Assembly: GCF_001277345.1 (NCBI RefSeq)
Contig: NZ_LIUT01000006.1
Coordinates: forward strand, 258,245 to 322,244
Source of the DNA: Paenibacillus solani
GTDB taxonomy: Bacteria; Bacillota; Bacilli; Paenibacillales; Paenibacillaceae
Direction: 5' to 3'
Length of the DNA stretch: 64,000 nucleotides
Shown here in pieces: positions 1 to 8,916 of the stretch (positions are counted from its first letter, which is position 1; each line of letters starts with the position of its first letter). The notes under the pieces were generated by a model. That model made no database searches, had not been told where the DNA came from, and saw nothing but the letters and a program-made list of their open reading frames with translations. A program made the position numbers and the translations under genes.

Positions 1-305
1 AAGCTGGAGGCAAAAGCACGGCTTGAGGTACACGAATCCAATTTGAGGCGGTTGCGGTCGGATGAGTCACCTAAACATGACGAAATCCAAAGCTGCCAAG
101 GGCTGCAGCCGTAAACTTGGGCAAGCGCGGGCGGAAAGATGACGTCCTTATCTGGGGAGGCCTGCGGGAGAAAAAAAACGCGAAGTCACTTCGTAACCGT
201 AACCGAGAGGTTACGCTGAACCCGCAGGAGTCAGCAGAAGCCATAGTACGGGAGTACGGGACGCCGGAAACCGGAAGGGCTGAACCGAAAGGAGAGAGGA
301 AACCG

Positions 306-1697
306 ATGCGTTCGCATGAAGAGCAACGACAGCAGAATATCTCGGAAGAGAGCTTACGGCAAAGAGAAGCGGTGAAGCCGTCAGGGTATGCCGGAGTGCC
401 GAGTTCTTCGTCGGCACAAGTCGCCATTTCCTCTCGCGAAGCACAGAATGACTTGTTGGAACGAATGCTCGAAGGCGGTAATCTTCGACTTGCCTACAAA
501 CGAGTGGTTCAAAACGGAGGAGCCCCCGGTGTGGACAGTGTAACAGTAGATGAGCTACAAGCTTACCTGAAAACACACTGGGGGACGGTGGAAACCGAAC
601 TTCTGACGGGAGCTTACAGACCTGCGCCAGTCAAACGGGTGGAAATCCCCAAACCCGGAGGCGGAGTGCGGCTGCTGGGAATCCCGACCGTGATGGACCG
701 TTTTCTCCAACAAGCACTTCTGCAAGTGATGAATCCGATCTTGGATGCGACCTTTTCCTGGTACAGTTATGGTTTTAGACCGGGAAAGCGAGCGCAAGAT
801 GCGGTAAAGCAAGCTCAGCGCTATATCCAAAGCGGTTTGAGATGGGTCGTGGATATGGACTTGGAAAAGTTCTTTGACCGGGTGAACCATGACATCCTCA
901 TGGCTAGAGTGGCAAGGAAGGTAACAGATAAGCGCGTCCTGAAACTGATCCGCGCCTATTTGAACGCTGGAGTCATGGAGGGTGGAGTTTGCCAGAAGAC
1001 AGAGGAAGGAACGCCGCAAGGCGGCCCGTTAAGTCCGCTTCTGGCGAACATCCTGCTGGATGATCTGGATAAAGAACTTACCCAGCGTGGACTGCGATTC
1101 GTTCGCTACGCGGACGACTGCCATATCTTTGTCGCAAGCAAGCGAGCAGGGGAACGTGTACTGAAATCGATAACTCACTTTGTAGAAGGAAAGTTGAAAC
1201 TGAAAGTAAATCGGGACAAAAGCGCAGTGGATAGGCCGTGGAACCGGAGACTTCTTGGTTTTAGCTTCCTGTCGAACAGACAGGCAACGATTCGCCTGGC
1301 CCCAAAGACGATCTCCCGGTTTAAGGAGAAAGTCCGAGAACTAACGAATCGTAGTCGGTCCATATCGATGGAAGAGCGAATCTCCCGATTGAACCGATAC
1401 CTGATGGGCTGGATGGGCTATTTCGGGACAGCTTCTGCCAAGAGGCACTGCGAGAGATTCGACCAGTGGATTCGCAGAAGACTTCGAATGTGCTTGTGGA
1501 AACAATGGAAACGAGTGCGGACGCGTCTGCGCGAACTACGGGCCCTTGGCGTACCGGACTGGGCAGCTTTCAAGATGGCAAATTCCCGCCGAGGTGCCTG
1601 GGAAATGTCTCGGAACACAAATAACGCCCTTCCAACTTCTTATTGGGAAGCGAAAGGGCTGAAAAGTTTACTTTCTCGTTATCTGGAGCTTTGTTAA
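306..1697 (+). CDS. ltrA: Group II intron reverse transcriptase/maturase
   Basis: Multifunctional intron protein of 463 residues that helps the intron RNA fold and splice and copies it into DNA at a new site. The reverse-transcriptase core is evident, with the catalytic YADD at residues 268-271 and a conserved GTPQGGPLSPLLANI segment upstream. A maturase (X) domain follows, ending in the basic region around WxxWKRVRTRL. I see no C-terminal HNH endonuclease, as in intron classes that use existing single strands or replication forks for insertion. The ATG at 306 is preferred over an in-frame start at 117 because AGGAGAGAGG lies just upstream and the earlier stretch reads as intron RNA rather than protein. 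It sits inside intron domain IV. Confidence 0.93.
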   Translation: MRSHEEQRQQNISEESLRQREAVKPSGYAGVPSSSSAQVAISSREAQNDLLERMLEGGNLRLAYKRVVQNGGAPGVDSVTVDELQAYLKTHWGTVETELLTGAYRPAPVKRVEIPKPGGGVRLLGIPTVMDRFLQQALLQVMNPILDATFSWYSYGFRPGKRAQDAVKQAQRYIQSGLRWVVDMDLEKFFDRVNHDILMARVARKVTDKRVLKLIRAYLNAGVMEGGVCQKTEEGTPQGGPLSPLLANILLDDLDKELTQRGLRFVRYADDCHIFVASKRAGERVLKSITHFVEGKLKLKVNRDKSAVDRPWNRRLLGFSFLSNRQATIRLAPKTISRFKEKVRELTNRSRSISMEERISRLNRYLMGWMGYFGTASAKRHCERFDQWIRRRLRMCLWKQWKRVRTRLRELRALGVPDWAAFKMANSRRGAWEMSRNTNNALPTSYWEAKGLKSLLSRYLELC

Positions 1698-1704
1698 CCT
1701 TTTG

Positions 1705-1738
1705 GAACCGCCGTATGCGGACCCGCATGTACGGTGGT
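1705..1738 (+). ncRNA. Group II intron domain V
   Basis: A 34-nt hairpin whose arms CCGCCGTA and TACGGTGG pair at the base. A TG bulge follows on the 3' side, then an upper TGCG/CGCA helix. This is the catalytic core element common to all group II introns, and it fixes the intron identity independently of the protein. Domain VI follows directly. Confidence 0.85.
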
Positions 1739-1776
1739 GTGTGAGGACGGGGGTTAGCCGCCCCCTCCTACTCGAT

Positions 1777-2113
1777 TTTTGGGATAGTCTAAAACATAAG
1801 ATCCGGATGCAAGCCTTGATAGTGATGGACTGCTCTGTTGTGGCCGATTCCGTTTGCGGAATTTATATGTCTGCGTTCTATAACATATAAACACGGCATT
1901 CATCGTACCAAGTACATAGTCGCCTTCACACACTGCATGTTTTTGCTATAATTTAGGAGGTGGCATCAACAAAAGTAGGGTCGTTTTGAGCGGATGACCA
2001 CGATTTAAGCGAGTGTTCAGATAAGAAATATGCTCGCCGCCCTGTGTAATTTTTTTCGTTGGTGGTGAATCTCTGATCATTACGAGCATAATAAGGGAGG
2101 GGACTGATACATC
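1777..2113 (+). promoter_or_regulatory. Gap with putative promoter (TTCACA-16-TATAAT)
   Basis: No gene was recognised in this 337-nt stretch. TTCACA at 1925-1930 and TATAAT at 1947-1952 are 16 bp apart, and a TG one base before the -10 makes it an extended -10. An AGGAGG at 1955-1960 lies almost on the expected transcription start and is followed by an open stretch with no ATG, ending quickly in a stop. I take this as a decayed leader or gene start. The promoter probably serves the gene at 2114. Confidence 0.5.
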
Positions 2114-2311
2114 ATGTTTTTATCTAATGTCGTTGGTTTAGATGTGCTGATAGTTATGTTACTTTTACTAATAGTCAATTATTTAATCATTTATTTAATT
2201 GTAAGCGAAGGAATTAAAAATTCCGGTTTGAAGTCGGACATAATTACATTAAGAAATGAAGTGGAAACTTTGAAGAAATTATTAGATGAAGGTTCAAGTA
2301 AGTCACCTTAG
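2114..2311 (+). CDS. Small membrane protein with coiled-coil tail
   Basis: A 65-residue protein of unknown function. Residues 6-30 form one hydrophobic membrane segment rich in Leu, Ile and Val. The rest is charged with heptad-like spacing (IITLRNEVETLKKLLDE), suggesting a short coiled coil. It resembles in layout the small membrane-anchored peptides often found in Bacillales, but I do not recognise a family. The start is supported by GGGAGGGG about 10 nt upstream. It stands alone between the intron and the UvrC-like gene. Confidence 0.65.
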   Translation: MFLSNVVGLDVLIVMLLLLIVNYLIIYLIVSEGIKNSGLKSDIITLRNEVETLKKLLDEGSSKSP

Positions 2312-2503
2312 AATATAGATGGGTAATTCAATCCTATACAAGAAGACGTTAATAGAGGCTGTTTCCCTAATAGAAGCATCACATTCAACGAGCTGGATCA
2401 GCCGGTGATTGTGGTGCTTTTTGGTGTGCATATGATATCTTTGAATTGAACGGAACGGAAAACGCCATGTTTGGTAGATTCGTTGAGAGGATCGACAGTT
2501 AAA

Positions 2504-3610
2504 ATGAAAACAAAAATACAAGAGCTGCCGCTGTCGCCGGGCGTATATCTTATGAAAGACTCGCGGGGAACGGTCATTTATGTCGGCAAATCCAAAAGTC
2601 TTAAGAAGAGAGTGCAGTCGTATTTTTACAACAATAAATCGCACTCCCCAAAAGTGAAAAGACTGGTACAGCATGTTAAAGATCTGGAATATATCGTCAC
2701 CGACACGGAGTTTGAGGCGTTCATGCTGGAATGCAGGCTCATTCAGGATATAAAGCCCATGTATAACCGTAAGATGAAAAATCCGCTAGGTTATCAATAT
2801 ATTGTATTACAGCAAAAGCGAGATTGGCGGTGGCTGGAAATTACAGACACACTGGATGAAGGCGCTCCCGATCGGTCTCATTTTTTCGGTCCATATACGG
2901 CCAGCAGAAGTAGTCTTGAACATGCAGTACAAAAGGTTAAGGAATGCTGTAACATTGCCTGCAATCATACACCTGCCGCTTCTACGGCAAATACACCCTG
3001 CTTGAATTATTCGATAGGCCTCTGTCTTGGCAAATGTCTTGGTGGCGACGCCGCTCGTCAATTTGATGAGGTCATGGATCGATTCATTGCGCTGCTTCAA
3101 GGGGACGACCGAAGTTTATATGATCAAATGGAGCGCAGCATGCTAGACGCCGCAGAGCGTTTCGATTTTGAACAGGCTGCTAAATACAGGGACGGCATGA
3201 ATGCAGTGAACTTGCTCTTAAGTAAACGGCATGTAATCGAGTTCGCCGAAGAGAATCACAGCATCGTTGTCTACGAACATTTAAACGAAGATACCATCAA
3301 GTTATTTCTGATTAAGGGGAATGTTGTGCTGCACAGCGAGCGATGCTCTGTGGCTTCTACCGTGGACATTGATTCGCTGAGGCGGAGGGTCAAAGCCTTG
3401 ATTCTTAGCTATTTCACGAGGGACATGGAATGCGATGCTGCCGAGGTTACCCGGGAAGATATCGATGCTGCGCAAATCATCTACAGCTATTTGCAGAGCA
3501 GCGCCTGCCGCTATCTTGTCATTCAGGATTCATGGACCGAAGATGACGGGGAGCCTGATATGGAGGCTGCACTGAGGGAATTTCTGAATAATGATGTGGT
3601 GTCATCTTAA
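2504..3610 (+). CDS. UvrC N-terminal-like GIY-YIG protein
   Basis: Resembles the N-terminal half of excinuclease subunit UvrC, which makes the 3' incision in nucleotide excision repair. At 368 residues it is well short of the roughly 600 of full UvrC. The GIY-YIG nuclease is at residues 8-75 (PGVYLMKD, VIYVGKSKSLKKRV, and a later Glu in LECRLIQDIKP). A Cys-rich stretch like the UvrC metal-binding region follows (CCNIACNH...CLNYSIGLCLGKC), then a UVR-type UvrB-contact helix near residues 205-235. The C-terminal RNase-H-like nuclease and helix-hairpin-helix of UvrC are absent. The start at ATG 2504 has GAGAGGA upstream; an in-frame TTG at 2471 is less likely. It probably acts as a stand-alone, Cho-like nuclease, which is inferred. 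A terminator follows. Confidence 0.8.
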   Translation: MKTKIQELPLSPGVYLMKDSRGTVIYVGKSKSLKKRVQSYFYNNKSHSPKVKRLVQHVKDLEYIVTDTEFEAFMLECRLIQDIKPMYNRKMKNPLGYQYIVLQQKRDWRWLEITDTLDEGAPDRSHFFGPYTASRSSLEHAVQKVKECCNIACNHTPAASTANTPCLNYSIGLCLGKCLGGDAARQFDEVMDRFIALLQGDDRSLYDQMERSMLDAAERFDFEQAAKYRDGMNAVNLLLSKRHVIEFAEENHSIVVYEHLNEDTIKLFLIKGNVVLHSERCSVASTVDIDSLRRRVKALILSYFTRDMECDAAEVTREDIDAAQIIYSYLQSSACRYLVIQDSWTEDDGEPDMEAALREFLNNDVVSS

Positions 3611-3656
3611 TTGAAGGTTCCGAAAAATAAGGTAATACCAGGTTAGATATCATCCC

Positions 3657-3695
3657 AAAGAGACGTTTCCGAATGATCAAGGGACGTCTCTTTTT
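3657..3695 (+). terminator. Rho-independent terminator after the UvrC-like gene
   Basis: AAAGAGACGT pairs with ACGTCTCTTT across an 18-nt loop and continues into a T run. The A-rich left side means it may also stop leftward transcription arriving from 3785. Confidence 0.8.
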
Positions 3696-3784
3696 GTGTC
3701 TTGTTTATCTACGAATTCCAGGCGGAGAAATCAGCGGTGCCTGCTGGACAGCATCATAGCAATCAGGAAACGGTCTTGTTCACC

Positions 3785-4066
3785 CTAAATCCCCATAAAA
3801 ATCGTACCCAAAAACATGTACAGGAAAATCGAGAAGAATGCAAGCGCGTTCATGAATATCAAGGCGACATCTAACTTTGAACCGGTTTTCTTCACAGATA
3901 TAACAGAAGCGATACACCCTATCGGAGGCAGTACGTATGTGGAAGCTAGACCATATCCGTCAAAGGGGGAACCGTAATGCAGAAAAAAGCCATCTATGAT
4001 TACCAGTACAACAGTGATTACAAAAGCTACAAGAGCGATAGTGCGCCCAATATGGATCTTCTCCAT
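3785..4066 (-). CDS. Small membrane protein, unknown
   Basis: A 93-residue hydrophobic protein with three probable membrane segments: IALVAFVITVVLVII, a weaker one around YVLPPIGCIASVISV, and the C-terminal ALIFMNALAFFSIFLYMFL. I do not recognise the family; the layout is like small uncharacterised Bacillales membrane proteins. The start at 4066 is chosen because GGAGG lies just upstream. An in-frame ATG at 4084 would put the ribosome site inside the coding region. It is the last gene of a leftward group with 4094 and 4629 and lies 27 nt from its neighbour. Confidence 0.65.
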   Translation of the reverse strand: MEKIHIGRTIALVAFVITVVLVIIDGFFLHYGSPFDGYGLASTYVLPPIGCIASVISVKKTGSKLDVALIFMNALAFFSIFLYMFLGTIFMGI

Positions 4067-4093
4067 GTTAGAACCTCCATTCACCTCGGTACC

Positions 4094-4603
4094 TTAACCA
4101 CTATCGAAAAATCGCCCCATCGGCATATCCCTCGTAAACGTAATTCCCCAATATTTATATTTCACTTCAATCTGCCGGATCGGCGTATCGTTATATAGAC
4201 GAACGCCGTAATTGAGCGGAATGCGAGCGTCCTGATCGAGCGCAGCTCTCTTCTCATCTGGCGTGAGCTCAGGCTTCAGCGGCTGCTCCCGAATATCCAC
4301 GAATTCGATATTGGGATCTTCATCAAGGCCGCCACCGCCGACCAAATGCAGGGAATAACTGACGCCTAGCTCAGCTCGGGTCGGCTTCTTGCCCTCGTTC
4401 ACCCGCACTTCCAGCAGTTCTACATCGGTGAAGCCTTCATTGATCGCCTCAAAGATGATGGTGTTTTCGCCCGTATAGGAAGTAAACCCACCCACCTTAA
4501 TGGGAGTCGGACGAAGGAACAGCAGATATAGAATGATGGCCGAGAGCAGGATTCCCAGTCCCAAATAGCCGAATCGGTGGATATATGTAGATTTTGGTTT
4601 CAT
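4094..4603 (-). CDS. Membrane-anchored protein, unknown
   Basis: A 169-residue protein with a basic N-terminus, one membrane anchor at about residues 13-30 (LGLGILLSAIILYLLFL), and an extracytoplasmic domain. The domain begins with beta-like segments (VGGFTSYTGENTIIFEAINEG) and contains a Gly-rich turn. No catalytic motif or lipobox is visible. The family is not recognised. GAAGGAAG upstream supports the start. It lies between the phosphotransferase and the small membrane protein, all read leftward, but nothing shared in function can be read from them. Confidence 0.65.
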   Translation of the reverse strand: MKPKSTYIHRFGYLGLGILLSAIILYLLFLRPTPIKVGGFTSYTGENTIIFEAINEGFTDVELLEVRVNEGKKPTRAELGVSYSLHLVGGGGLDEDPNIEFVDIREQPLKPELTPDEKRAALDQDARIPLNYGVRLYNDTPIRQIEVKYKYWGITFTRDMPMGRFFDSG

Positions 4604-4628
4604 AGCAAAGTATTCTTCCTTCTTAATA

Positions 4629-5591
4629 TTAAATAGACAGCGTTACAACGGATTTGCCTGCCTCAATATCAGCTTTCATCCCTAAGAGATAATTCCGGGT
4701 GCGCTTGTTCATCTCATCCCAATTGACGAATTTGGTGAAGTAGACAAAGGAATAAATATGGCGAAAGTCGATGAATAACGGTATCCGCTGGATCCATTCC
4801 TCGCTTAGCGTGTTCTCCTGTAGATAGCCGGATAAGAATGAATCGAAGAATCGGGCAACAAATTCAGCTTTACCGCTTTCAGGTATGGTCTGTATCGCAT
4901 GATAAATGGCAATGGCAATATCGTAGGCGAACCAATGGTATGAGATATCCCCGAAATCGAAAAAGATAATCTCCCCATTATGTACATGAAAATTATTATG
5001 ATGAAGATCATTGTGGACAATGCCGTAGCCTTCCTGATCTTGTGGGAGGGATTCCAATTCCTTAAGATACTGCTTCCACTGAGTATGTACCTGTTCACCA
5101 GCCGCCTCCGGGAACGCATCGGTAAACATGACATGGTCATTCCACTGAGGAAAGGCCATTCGGTGCACAAGCGAAGCAGCGTTGGAATCCTTTTTGCCGA
5201 GTTTGTGCATACGGCCCATCCCGCGTCCCCACTGTTTGATCATAGCAAAATCCGCTGCCAAATCCGTTAACGGACTGCCGGGAGCCTTTGTAAAAGCAAT
5301 GACATAATATTGCTTGGAATCGTGAGTTACCTCTTCAATCAGAAGATCCTGAGCGGATCGAATCGACTCCGCCAAGTTCAGCCCCTGCTCGGTAAGATAG
5401 GCCATCCACGTTAGCTCGCGGATGATCGAGGCTTTGCGATATTTGGACGCGTCCAAGAATTTAATCACGAAGCGGTGCCCGTCTTCGCCGACGTATTCAA
5501 ATACATTCTGATCGAATCCTCCGAGCAATTGCAGCGAGTACGAACCTCGGCCGAAACGTTCGGCCCCTAGATCCAAGACAGCCTGTTCCAT
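4629..5591 (-). CDS. APH-family phosphotransferase (kinase-like)
   Basis: A 320-residue cytoplasmic protein of the aminoglycoside phosphotransferase/choline kinase fold. It transfers phosphate from ATP to a small hydroxyl-bearing substrate. The Brenner motif HNDLHHNN is at residues 193-200, with the catalytic Asp, and the metal-binding DFGD is at 212-215. An N-terminal lobe includes FVIKFLDASKY, whose Lys probably contacts ATP. Similar proteins occur widely in Bacillus and Paenibacillus with unproven substrates, so resistance to an aminoglycoside should not be assumed. It heads the leftward group ending at 3785. Confidence 0.85.
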   Translation of the reverse strand: MEQAVLDLGAERFGRGSYSLQLLGGFDQNVFEYVGEDGHRFVIKFLDASKYRKASIIRELTWMAYLTEQGLNLAESIRSAQDLLIEEVTHDSKQYYVIAFTKAPGSPLTDLAADFAMIKQWGRGMGRMHKLGKKDSNAASLVHRMAFPQWNDHVMFTDAFPEAAGEQVHTQWKQYLKELESLPQDQEGYGIVHNDLHHNNFHVHNGEIIFFDFGDISYHWFAYDIAIAIYHAIQTIPESGKAEFVARFFDSFLSGYLQENTLSEEWIQRIPLFIDFRHIYSFVYFTKFVNWDEMNKRTRNYLLGMKADIEAGKSVVTLSI

Positions 5592-5760
5592 GGAAAGTCC
5601 CCTTTACAGTATTCTCGGTATGTCCGTCTGTCCTTCACACCGGATAAGTTGTTTGTAACAATACTAACCACAGTCTACCGAAGATGGCGAACGGTTGCAA
5701 AAAAAGAGGAGGGTCAGGGACAATGCGGCTGCATCAATCCCCGATCCTCCTACCATACGA

Positions 5761-5792
5761 AAAAGGATGCTCCCTTAAGAGCACCCTTTTAC
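5761..5792 (-). terminator. Terminator of the GH65/pgmB operon
   Basis: Read leftward, GGGTGCTC and GGGAGCATCC pair around a TTAA loop and run into TTTTT. It sits immediately after the beta-phosphoglucomutase stop codon. Confidence 0.85.
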
Positions 5793-5794
5793 TT

Positions 5795-6472
5795 CTATTT
5801 ACCTTCGAACGTCTGCGCCAGCTCACGGAAATTCAGCTCAGCCGTGCTCGACAGCACGATATCCGCATGCGGGAAGTGCGCCGCATTGCCGATGGCCACG
5901 GCGAACATGCCGGCACCCTTGATGGCATCAACGCCCGATGCGGCATCTTCAACACCAATGCAGTCGGCAGGCTCTACGCCGAGCTGTGCGGCAGCAGTCA
6001 GGAAGATCTCCGGGTCGGGCTTGCTGTTCTTCAGCTTGTTTACATCGACTATCACGTCGAAATGGTCCATAACGCCAAGCCGTGTAAGCACCGCAATGGC
6101 GTTCTTGCTGGCGGACGCAATGCCGGTCTTCAGGCCGGTCGACCGGATGTCTGCCACAAATTCCGTGATCCCTGGCAGCAGGTCGGCTGGCGTAATCGTT
6201 TCGATCAGCTCGACATACAGCTTGTTTTTGCGATCAGCCAGCTGTACCAGCTCTTCATCCGAATAGTTGACGGGCTTCTCTGCTTGACTAAGCAGCAGTT
6301 TCAGAGAATCCATGCGGGATACTCCCTTGAGGTTCTCATTGAATTCACGGGTGAATGGGATGCCGAGCTCGGTTGCCGTGGCTTTCCATGCCTGATAATG
6401 ATACTCCGCAGTATCCGTAATGACGCCGTCCAGGTCAAAGATAACGGCCTTCAGCTTGCGTGTTTCGTTCAT
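5795..6472 (-). CDS. pgmB: Beta-phosphoglucomutase
   Basis: Converts beta-glucose 1-phosphate to glucose 6-phosphate, bringing the product of inverting disaccharide phosphorylases into glycolysis. At 225 residues it is the normal length. It has the HAD motifs in order: VIFDLDGVITDTAEYH at residues 10-25 with the nucleophile and acid/base Asp, SASKN in the middle, the conserved Lys in KLKNSKPDPEIF, and GVEDAASG for metal binding. AAGGAG precedes the ATG. It is downstream of and co-directional with the GH65 phosphorylase, the classic pairing for maltose, trehalose, kojibiose or nigerose phosphorolysis. Confidence 0.95.
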   Translation of the reverse strand: MNETRKLKAVIFDLDGVITDTAEYHYQAWKATATELGIPFTREFNENLKGVSRMDSLKLLLSQAEKPVNYSDEELVQLADRKNKLYVELIETITPADLLPGITEFVADIRSTGLKTGIASASKNAIAVLTRLGVMDHFDVIVDVNKLKNSKPDPEIFLTAAAQLGVEPADCIGVEDAASGVDAIKGAGMFAVAIGNAAHFPHADIVLSSTAELNFRELAQTFEGK

Positions 6473-6516
6473 GTTCTTATGGCTCCTTTTTGTGATATCA
6501 GACAGCCTAAGCCTTA

Positions 6517-8805
6517 TTATTTGCCCTGAAGCGAATGCTTCACGGACTTCCCGGATTCAAGCATAACTACTTCGTTGTACAGCTTGATCTCGATGGAATC
6601 GCCTTCTACGATCTCCAAGGTCACGCCGTCCTTCTCGATGGATACGCCGATGAGGCGGCCGCGGAAGTTGAGGCGGAACGCATACTTCTCCCAGTCCTTC
6701 GGAATGGCAGGGGAGAGGGAGAGTCCACTTTCCTTCAGACGCATGCCGGCAAATCCGTAGACGATCGACATCCAAGTGCCGCCCATGTTGGCCATATGCA
6801 GGCCGTCCTTCGTGTTGCCATGCGTATTGTCGAGGTCGAGGCGAGCTGTCTCGATGAAATACTCATACGCTTTGTCCATATTGCCAATCTTCGAAGCCAT
6901 GATGCTGAAGATGCAGGAGGACAGGGAAGAGTCATGCGTTGTAATGCCTTCATAGTAGTCATAGGAACGCTGAATCGTTTCATAGCTCTGCTCGTCTTCC
7001 AGCAGGAAGTGAGCGAGCACCGTATCCGCTTGTTTACACACCTGATAACGGTAGATGGTGAGCGGATGGTAATTCAGCAGCAGCGGGTATTTATCCTCCG
7101 GTGTGTTGTCGAAGTCCCATACCGCTTTGCGGAGGAACGTATCGTCCTGTGGGTTAATGCCAAGTGCTTTATCATACGGTAGCAGCATGGCATCCGCCGC
7201 TTTCGCCCAAGCTGAGATTTCATCCGAGGTTACGCCAAGCCGGTCACACAGGGTTTTGAAGCCTTGGGCATCGTAGGATTCCAGAATGGAACAGCTCTTG
7301 GCAGCCCACTTCAGGTTATGCTTTGCCATGACGTTCGTGTAATAGTTGTTGTTCACGCAGCAAGTATATTCATCTGGCCCCGTCACCTCATCGATATGGA
7401 AGGCGCCATTATAATAGTGGCCGATGTCGGCCCACAGGCGGGCGGTTTCGATCAACACCTCGGCACCATAGGACAAGAGGAAATCCCGATCCTGCTCAGC
7501 GAGATAATATTGAATATAGCTATAAGCGATATCGGCACTGATATGATATTGAGCCGTCCCCGACGGGAAGAAGGAGGAGCATTCCGTCCCCGAGATCGTG
7601 CGCCACGGGAACAGGGCGCCTTGGCGGTGTCCCATTTCACGTGCTCGGTCTCTCGCCTGCTCCAATGTGGAATAGCGATACAGCAGCAGCTGGCGTGCAA
7701 TGTCCGGCTGTGTCATCAGAAATACAGGGAACATGTAAATCTCCGTATCCCAGAAATAATGGCCTTCATAGCCTTCACCGCTCAGTCCTTTGGCAGAAAT
7801 GTTGCTGTGCTTGTCACGGCCCGCAGATTGCAGCAGCTGGAATAGATTGAAACGGATACCTTCCTGGAGCTGGTCATCGTCCTGAATTACGACATCGGCA
7901 GATTTCCAGTAGTCGTTCAGGTACTCAGCCTGCTCGGCAAGCAAATCCTCGAAAGAAAGCTCCTTCAACTCCTCTTGCAGTTGGATGCCGCGATCGATCA
8001 TATTCTGACCGTGACGAAGACTGTCGGTATACAGATTGTATTTCGTAAACTCGATTGGTCCGGTCAATGGAAGAGTCGCTGTGAACGTGACTTCTCCGTT
8101 TCCGGCCTCGAGCTGAATGTCGGCATTAACATCCAAGCGGTGACGGGTTACGCAAGCCGCACACAGCTGGGAAGCCATCGTCTCGTCAACGACATAGGCA
8201 TCATTGCCCTTCACGCCGGCATCGATGACGGTCATCCGTTCTGCGTGTCCTGCTCCTACCCGTGGATCATTGGCATTGGTGTAGTTCTTCACTTTGCCGT
8301 TCACGGTGGAGACGATGCGAACCTGGCCGTTGAAATTGATCGGCTCTATTCGTACATGGATGGCAAAGAGCTCCCGGCGCACGAAAGACACCAGGCGGCG
8401 GAAGGTCAGCTTGATCTCTTTGCCTTCGGGTGATTTCCACTGAACGATTCGTTCGGAATACCCTTTGTCCATATGCAATCGGCGTTTATGCGAAGTGATC
8501 GTTCCGTGATCCAAGCGGAAGGGCTTTTTCTCATCGCCTAAATAGATCAGGACCGTTTGGGCATCTATATTATTAACGAGTTTTTGCTGTGTATCGGGAA
8601 AGGCGAAGAGCTTCTCGCCGTATGGGATTTCAATGACGTCGTGGAAAGCGTTCAGGTAGGTACCGCGAATGGTGGACATGCTTTCTCCGTAACCTTCTTC
8701 GAAGTTGCCGCGCACACCCAAGTAACCGTTTCCGAGTGCAAAAATACTTTCCATATTCAACAAAGCTTGCTGCGACAAATCAGGATTTGATATCATCCAG
8801 GTCAT
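6517..8805 (-). CDS. GH65 alpha-glucoside phosphorylase
   Basis: Glycoside hydrolase family 65 protein of 762 residues, cytoplasmic, splitting an alpha-linked disaccharide with phosphate to give beta-glucose 1-phosphate. The presumed catalytic acid is Glu479 in VTGPDEY, and the conserved substrate-site HYFWDTEIYMFP motif lies near residue 345. An N-terminal beta-sandwich is followed by the (alpha/alpha)6 barrel and a C-terminal beta domain. Whether the substrate is maltose, kojibiose, nigerose or trehalose cannot be told from sequence by eye. It forms an operon with pgmB and diverges from the AraC regulator at 8917. AGGAAGGAAG upstream supports the start. Confidence 0.92.
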   Translation of the reverse strand: MTWMISNPDLSQQALLNMESIFALGNGYLGVRGNFEEGYGESMSTIRGTYLNAFHDVIEIPYGEKLFAFPDTQQKLVNNIDAQTVLIYLGDEKKPFRLDHGTITSHKRRLHMDKGYSERIVQWKSPEGKEIKLTFRRLVSFVRRELFAIHVRIEPINFNGQVRIVSTVNGKVKNYTNANDPRVGAGHAERMTVIDAGVKGNDAYVVDETMASQLCAACVTRHRLDVNADIQLEAGNGEVTFTATLPLTGPIEFTKYNLYTDSLRHGQNMIDRGIQLQEELKELSFEDLLAEQAEYLNDYWKSADVVIQDDDQLQEGIRFNLFQLLQSAGRDKHSNISAKGLSGEGYEGHYFWDTEIYMFPVFLMTQPDIARQLLLYRYSTLEQARDRAREMGHRQGALFPWRTISGTECSSFFPSGTAQYHISADIAYSYIQYYLAEQDRDFLLSYGAEVLIETARLWADIGHYYNGAFHIDEVTGPDEYTCCVNNNYYTNVMAKHNLKWAAKSCSILESYDAQGFKTLCDRLGVTSDEISAWAKAADAMLLPYDKALGINPQDDTFLRKAVWDFDNTPEDKYPLLLNYHPLTIYRYQVCKQADTVLAHFLLEDEQSYETIQRSYDYYEGITTHDSSLSSCIFSIMASKIGNMDKAYEYFIETARLDLDNTHGNTKDGLHMANMGGTWMSIVYGFAGMRLKESGLSLSPAIPKDWEKYAFRLNFRGRLIGVSIEKDGVTLEIVEGDSIEIKLYNEVVMLESGKSVKHSLQGK

Positions 8806-8916
8806 GGTCTACACTTCCTTCCTAGCATGGTTATGCTTGAATTTTAGAACCAATCGGGGTTATGTTATACTAAAATAACAAGGTTTTTATCAATATTTTT
8901 AGGTGGTGTGTAAATA
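8806..8916. promoter_or_regulatory. Divergent promoter region, GH65 versus AraC gene
   Basis: This 111-nt AT-rich stretch must hold promoters in both directions. A rightward TATACT lies at 8866-8871, but no convincing -35 sits at the right distance, which fits an activator-dependent promoter. AGGTGGTG before 8917 is the ribosome site of the AraC gene. I see no cre-type palindrome here. Confidence 0.5.

Larger units (their letters stand above)
1..1776 (+). mobile_element. Group II intron, 3' part (5' end outside the window)
   Basis: The segment carries an intron-encoded reverse transcriptase followed by a textbook domain V and domain VI. About 300 nt of purine-rich, hairpin-forming RNA precede the maturase start. 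That is shorter than the several hundred nt usual for domains I-III, so the 5' splice site is probably left of base 1. The 3' end is placed near 1776, after the domain VI hairpin (gacgggggttagccgcccccTcc region) with its presumed branch-point A and a terminal AT. Group II introns splice as RNA and move by retrohoming. The exon and insertion target cannot be named because the 5' junction is missing. Confidence 0.85.

Noticed and set aside
117..305. N-terminal extension of the intron maturase
   Set aside because: The stretch is intron RNA with hairpins, and AGGAGAGAGG immediately before ATG 306 marks the true start.
1702..1890. Short rightward frame after the maturase
   Set aside because: It covers intron domains V and VI and the 3' exon; no ribosome site.
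4629..5591. Aminoglycoside resistance gene tied to the cluster
   Set aside because: The fold fits, but the gene is 40 kb away in an unrelated group, and such kinases usually have other substrates.
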